Source: an uncultured Collinsella sp.
Lineage (GTDB): Bacteria > Actinomycetota > Coriobacteriia > Coriobacteriales > Coriobacteriaceae
NCBI GenBank assembly: GCA_938005465.1
Contig: CALLNU010000019.1
Span: 99,361-163,360 of the forward strand
Reading direction: 5' to 3'
Length of the DNA: 64,000 nt
Of the stretch, positions 60,348-64,000 are shown one piece after another (the first letter of the stretch is position 1; every line of letters starts with the position of its first letter). The notes beneath the pieces are model-generated. The model had not been told where the DNA came from. It worked only from the letters and a program-made list of their open reading frames with translations, and did no database searches. Made by a program: the position numbers and the translations under genes.

Positions 60348-60420
60348 TGTCAAGCCAATCGCTGACCAAAAGCTGACCAGCCCGTCAAGCTCGTGGCAAG
60401 GTTTTGGTCAGTACGTCAGC
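60348..60420 (-). promoter_or_regulatory. Promoter and candidate operators of the Tad operon
   Basis: TTGACA stands on the minus strand at 60353-60348, about 100 bases before the operon; no good -10 is evident 17 bases on. Upstream are repeated boxes: CTGACCAAAA at 60362-60371, GCTGACCAG at 60372-60380, and TTTTGGTCAG at 60402-60411, an exact inverted copy 40 bases from the first. Four helical turns between inverted boxes suggest binding of a dimeric or looping regulator. Confidence 0.45.
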
Positions 60421-60455
60421 AAACTGCATGTTTCGAGGCTTTTCCGCAGCAAAAA

Positions 60456-60485
60456 AGCCGTCTCCCGAACAGTTGGGAGACGGCT
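60456..60485 (-). terminator. Terminator of rsgA
   Basis: AGCCGTCTCCC and GGGAGACGGCT form a perfect 11-bp stem, followed on the minus strand by six T residues. It begins 17 bases after the rsgA stop codon. Confidence 0.85.
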
Positions 60486-60502
60486 GTCATAGGAAAAATC
60501 AA

Positions 60503-61687
60503 TTACAGATGGACATCGGGATCGAGCATTTGAGCACTCACGCGCATGGATGACGCCAAATTTTGGAACGTTTCCAAACGCAGGCTGTCGATCTGCCCGG
60601 CGTCCTCGGCCTCGCGAACGGCACAACCCGGCTCATGGGTATGCGTGCAATCGCCAAACCGGCACGCACGCGATGCCTCGACAATCTCGGGGAAGGCGCG
60701 CGCCAGACCCCGCTCGTGACCCACGAGCGGTAGGCTGCGTAGGCCCGGGGCATCGGCGATCACGCCGGCGTCGCCCGGTAGCGCCACCATCACGCGCGCG
60801 ACGGTAGTGTGACGGCCCTGGTCGTCGCGTTCGCGCACACCGCCGGTCGCCAACGCATCGTGGCCCAGCAGCGCATTGAGCAGCGTCGACTTGCCGGCAC
60901 CCGATTCGCCCAAAATCATGGCGCAGCTCCCGGCGGGCACGCAGGCGCGTACCTCGTCCAGGCCGCGGCCCTCGGCAGAGGACGTCACGATTACGCGCAC
61001 GTCCGGACCCACCAGGCAGCGCACGCGGTCCAGATCGCGCTCGAGCTCCTCGGCATCGCAACGGTCAGCTTTGGTGAGCACTACCACCGGCTCGGCATCG
61101 CAGTCGAGCGCCAACACCAGCGAACGCGCCACGCGGTCGAGCAGTACCTCGCCGGCACCGAGCGCCTGCACGATTAGCACGCTATCCACGTTGGAGCAGA
61201 GCACCTGGCGCTCTCCGCGGGCACGGCCGCGCCAACGCTCAAAGCTCGTACGGCGCGGCAGCACGCACTCAATCACGCCCATATCGTGCCCGGGAGCGCG
61301 GCGCACCGCCACACGGTCGCCCACGGCAGGCAGCAGGACCTCGTCCTCGCCGCGCGACTTGGCAAACCCCACGGCATGCTCGGCGCGGAAGGTATCGTTG
61401 GCAGTCGCCACCAGCGGAAACCCGCGATCCAAGCGCACCACGGCGCCAAGCTGCATCTGCTCGGGCTCCTCGGCATGTGCGCAGAAATCATCAAAGGCAG
61501 TCTGCTGGGCTTCATCGACCGGCAGGTCATCAAACGCCGGAACATCCTGCAGCGCATCGAGCCCCGGTACGCTCGCCAACAACTCCTCGGCAGACACGGG
61601 CGCTTCGGTCGCGAGCTTCCGACGACGGTCACGCTTAGCCCGCGCCCCCGTCGTCTTTTTCTTCGCTTTAGCCTTCGCCTTGCCCAC
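60503..61687 (-). CDS. rsgA: Ribosome small-subunit maturation GTPase RsgA
   Basis: Circularly permuted GTPase that checks the 30S subunit late in assembly, 394 residues. A lysine-rich N-terminus (VGKAKAKAKKK) precedes the OB-fold, and then the GTPase motifs appear in permuted order: VVVLTKADRCDAEE, LGESGAGKSTLLNALLG and IADAPGLRSL. The zinc site is CRFGDCTHTHEPGC. I start at GTG 61687, with GGGAGG upstream. The N-terminal region before the OB-fold is longer than in E. coli RsgA. Confidence 0.94.
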   Translation of the reverse strand: MGKAKAKAKKKTTGARAKRDRRRKLATEAPVSAEELLASVPGLDALQDVPAFDDLPVDEAQQTAFDDFCAHAEEPEQMQLGAVVRLDRGFPLVATANDTFRAEHAVGFAKSRGEDEVLLPAVGDRVAVRRAPGHDMGVIECVLPRRTSFERWRGRARGERQVLCSNVDSVLIVQALGAGEVLLDRVARSLVLALDCDAEPVVVLTKADRCDAEELERDLDRVRCLVGPDVRVIVTSSAEGRGLDEVRACVPAGSCAMILGESGAGKSTLLNALLGHDALATGGVRERDDQGRHTTVARVMVALPGDAGVIADAPGLRSLPLVGHERGLARAFPEIVEASRACRFGDCTHTHEPGCAVREAEDAGQIDSLRLETFQNLASSMRVSAQMLDPDVHL

Positions 61688-61738
61688 AAGCGCCTCCCAG
61701 CACCACAAATCACAACTGAGCAGGTATTTTAAATCAAA

Positions 61739-61768
61739 AAGAGCTGGCCGGGCAAAGCCCGACCAGCT
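61739..61768 (-). terminator. Terminator of the P-type ATPase gene
   Basis: GAGCTGG(C)CGGGC and GCCCG(A)CCAGCTC pair around AAA, with TTTTT following on the minus strand. It lies between the ATPase palindrome and rsgA. Confidence 0.7.
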
Positions 61769-61828
61769 CACAAACTTTCCCTCAGCCCTTTTCATCCGCA
61801 CGGAAGAAAAGCCAGCAAGGATACCGCA

Positions 61829-61916
61829 GGGCCCGCCCCGGAAGCCCTTTCTCCCGAACGATCCCGCAGCGCGAAGCGCGAGGACCAGTGAGGGAGAAAG
61901 GGCGTGGGGCGGGCCC
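61829..61916. repeat. Nested palindrome after the P-type ATPase gene
   Basis: Two nested perfect stems of 11 bp (61829-61839 with 61906-61916, and 61845-61855 with 61892-61902) enclose a GCGC-GAA-GCGC hairpin with nearby CCGCAG and GAGGAC. The right edge GGGCCCGGACGA is identical to that of copy 2. It is a shorter relative of the elements at 6692 and 9618 and lies 11 bases after a minus-strand stop codon. Confidence 0.7.
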
Positions 61917-61927
61917 GGACGAGTACG

Positions 61928-64000
61928 CTACTCTTTCTCCACAGCGCGCATGATCGCCTTGTAGATCTCCATCAGCGGGATGATCAGGAAGGCCAGGCCC
62001 AGCGCGGCAAGAACGCCCTTGAGCTCAAGCGTCACAGGGCCAAAGAACATCTCGGCAAGCGTCGGCTGCACGGTCACGATCACCGTCAGCACCAGTGCCA
62101 GCGCGGCGGAAGCCCACAGCCACTTGTTCTGCTTCTTCATGGTGAACAGCGACGCACGACGGCTGCGCATATTGAAGCAGTGGAAAATCTCGACCATGTT
62201 GAGCGTGATGAACGCCATCATCACGCCTTCCTCGTCGGCATTGCCGGCGATCATATCGGCGATGTGGATGTAGCCCATGTCAAAGTACACGCCCACAAAG
62301 AAGCTCGCCAGCACCAGCACGGTGATGATCAGGCCCTGGACCACGCAGTCCAGACCCATATTGCCGGCAAAGACTCCGTCCTTGGCGTTGCGCGGCTTAC
62401 GCTTCATGATGTCGCCCTCGGCATCCTCCATGCCCAGCGCGAGCGCGGGGAAGCAGTCGGTGACCAGGTTCACCCACAGCAGCTGCACCGGCTGGAAGAT
62501 GGTAAAGCCGATGAGCGTGGCGATAAACACCGAGAACACCTCGGCAAGGTTGGCCGAAAGCAGGAACTGGATGACCTTGCGGATGTTGTCGTAGATGCGG
62601 CGACCCTCTTCACAGGCACCGATGATGGTGGCGAAGTTGTCGTCGGCGAGCACCATGTCGGCGACGTTCTTGGTGACGTCGGTGCCGGTGATGCCCATGC
62701 CCACGCCGATGTCGGCGCGTTTGATGGACGGGGCGTCGTTGACGCCGTCACCCGTCATGGCGACCACGCTCCCCCTGCGCTGCCACGCTTCCACAATACG
62801 GATCTTATTTTCCGGAGAGACGCGGGCAAATACGGCGATGTGCCCGATCAGATGATCCAGCTCCTTATCCGGCATGGCATCCAGTTCGGGACCGACCAGT
62901 GCGATATCCCCTTCCCCGAAAATGCCAATCTGCTTTGCAATCGCCGTCGCCGTCACTTTATGATCCCCCGTAATCATGACTGGTCGGATTCCCGCCCGCT
63001 TCGCATCTGCTACAGCCGCCGCAGACTCTGCGCGCGGCGGGTCGATCATCGCCACAAGCCCAAGAAAAATGTAATCACACTCCCCGGAGATTGTCAGCTT
63101 TTCCCCCTCCTTCAGTTCCCGGTAAGCAAAAGCCAACACACGAAGCCCCTCGCCGGAAAATCTTTGATTCTGCTCTAAAATCTCCGTACGGTCTTCCTCC
63201 GTCATCCGCCGGATACCCTGCTTCTCCCTAAGATAGACCGCGCGCTTCAAAAGGACGTCCGGCGCCCCTTTGGTCAGCAGTGTCGGTACACCGTGCAGCG
63301 CATAGACCGTGCTCATCAGCTTGCGGTCCGAATCAAACGGCAGTTCCTGCTGTCGTTCCATTGCTCCCCGTAAGAAATCATCATCCACGCCACATTTACG
63401 CACCATCTCGAGCAGTGCTGACTCCGTCGGGTCGCCAATCACTTTCCCGTCATCCATGCGCGCATCGTTATTTAAAATCGCATCATACATCAGATAACGG
63501 TGAAGCTGATCGTTGATCTGCAGCGCCTCCGGCATGATCGCCGTATGATCCAGATAAATCTTCTGCACGGTCATTTTGTTCTGTGTAAGCGTACCCGTCT
63601 TATCCGAACAGATCACCGACACACAGCCCAGACTCTCCACCGCCTTCAGATCTTTGATGATCGCATGCTCCCTCGCCATTTTCTGGGTTCCCATCGCCTG
63701 CACGATTGTCACGATCGAGCCGAGGGCTTCCGGAATCGCCGCAACTGCAAGCGCGACCGCAAACATCATCGCGTCCAGAAGCGGCATATCCCGGTACATG
63801 GACAGACCGAACACCAGCGCACAGACAGCCAGAATCAGATATGACAGCTTTTTTCCAAAATCATCCAATGCAATCTGCAGCGGCGTCTTTTTTTCCTTCG
63901 CATTGCTTAAAAGTCCTGCAATCTTACCGATCTCCGTGTTCATCGCAGTCTCCGTCACAAAAACCTCTGCCCTTCCGTAAGTCACCAGACTTCCCGAATA
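61928..64000 (-). CDS. P-type cation-transporting ATPase (Ca2+-type), C-terminal part
   Basis: The last 690 residues of a P-type ATPase of the calcium-pump class; the gene runs beyond base 64000. It shows SGSLVTYGRAEVFVTETAMN, the phosphorylation motif CSDKTGTLTQNKM, the KGAPD nucleotide-binding motif, TGDHKVTA and MTGDGVNDAPSIK, then six C-terminal helices. The half nearest the window edge (62780-64000) is clearly lower in GC and differs in codon style from the 3' half: two 60-base rows I counted gave 47% (63121-63180) and 68% (62701-62760). The change falls at GDGVNDAP. Confidence 0.9.
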   Translation of the reverse strand, partial: YSGSLVTYGRAEVFVTETAMNTEIGKIAGLLSNAKEKKTPLQIALDDFGKKLSYLILAVCALVFGLSMYRDMPLLDAMMFAVALAVAAIPEALGSIVTIVQAMGTQKMAREHAIIKDLKAVESLGCVSVICSDKTGTLTQNKMTVQKIYLDHTAIMPEALQINDQLHRYLMYDAILNNDARMDDGKVIGDPTESALLEMVRKCGVDDDFLRGAMERQQELPFDSDRKLMSTVYALHGVPTLLTKGAPDVLLKRAVYLREKQGIRRMTEEDRTEILEQNQRFSGEGLRVLAFAYRELKEGEKLTISGECDYIFLGLVAMIDPPRAESAAAVADAKRAGIRPVMITGDHKVTATAIAKQIGIFGEGDIALVGPELDAMPDKELDHLIGHIAVFARVSPENKIRIVEAWQRRGSVVAMTGDGVNDAPSIKRADIGVGMGITGTDVTKNVADMVLADDNFATIIGACEEGRRIYDNIRKVIQFLLSANLAEVFSVFIATLIGFTIFQPVQLLWVNLVTDCFPALALGMEDAEGDIMKRKPRNAKDGVFAGNMGLDCVVQGLIITVLVLASFFVGVYFDMGYIHIADMIAGNADEEGVMMAFITLNMVEIFHCFNMRSRRASLFTMKKQNKWLWASAALALVLTVIVTVQPTLAEMFFGPVTLELKGVLAALGLAFLIIPLMEIYKAIMRAVEKE

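Overview
The window looks like a chromosome segment of a gut actinobacterium of the class Coriobacteriia, most likely Collinsella. The grounds are the high-GC codon use, the gene content (bacterial-type Tad pilus cluster, nickel-pincer lactate racemase genes, HtpG, PEP carboxylase) and the protein style. This is an inference from reading, not a database match. Most genes are core housekeeping genes on the minus strand. There are no rRNA genes, insertion sequences, CRISPR arrays or obvious prophages.

Layout. 1-4.2 kb: a LacI-family regulator, aspS, and a SerB-type phosphatase. 4.2-9.8 kb: a lactate racemization region in two convergent halves, larB-larC1-tetR on plus and larA-aquaporin on minus. 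LarA keeps every cofactor and catalytic residue, but LarC ends after its first domain. 9.8-17.2 kb: ppc, hisS, a truncated MFS gene, an M20 amidohydrolase and a DMT exporter. 17.4-22.4 kb: two large YhgE/Pip membrane proteins in tandem. 22.8-27.6 kb: htpG, a GNAT acetyltransferase and an isolated capsule-control module (YveK, CpsD kinase, CpsB phosphatase). 27.8-34.5 kb: two two-component systems, one joined to an orphan pstB and the other divergent from a D,D-carboxypeptidase. 34.6-43.9 kb: tRNA genes for Ser, Arg and Leu, an AAA ATPase preceded by tandem iterons, an unknown 813-residue protein, serS, a 57-residue membrane protein, proC, rlmH and an SPFH protein. 43.9-49.4 kb: tatD, rsmA, metG, rsmI and a GH5 protein lacking its acid/base residue. 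49.8-51.0 kb: tRNA-Phe, a toxin-antitoxin pair and a DUF192 gene. 51.0-60.3 kb: a compact Tad (tight adherence) pilus operon. 60.5-64 kb: rsgA and the C-terminal part of a P-type cation ATPase that runs off the window and changes base composition midway.

The most unusual feature is between the genes. Many 3' ends carry long inverted repeats wrapped round a terminator-like hairpin. Two of them (6692-6816 and 9618-9744) share an identical internal design, with a conserved core, conserved 12-nt spacers and 29-bp outer arms, yet their outer arms are unrelated in sequence. Related or decayed forms follow the P-type ATPase, htpG and others, and tRNA-Ser and tRNA-Leu have inverted pieces of their own 3' ends beyond their terminators. 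A separate REP-like palindromic unit with a period of about 62 bp occurs as a doublet after lacI and as a triplet before tRNA-Phe. Together these suggest an active process that builds palindromes at transcript ends in this genome.
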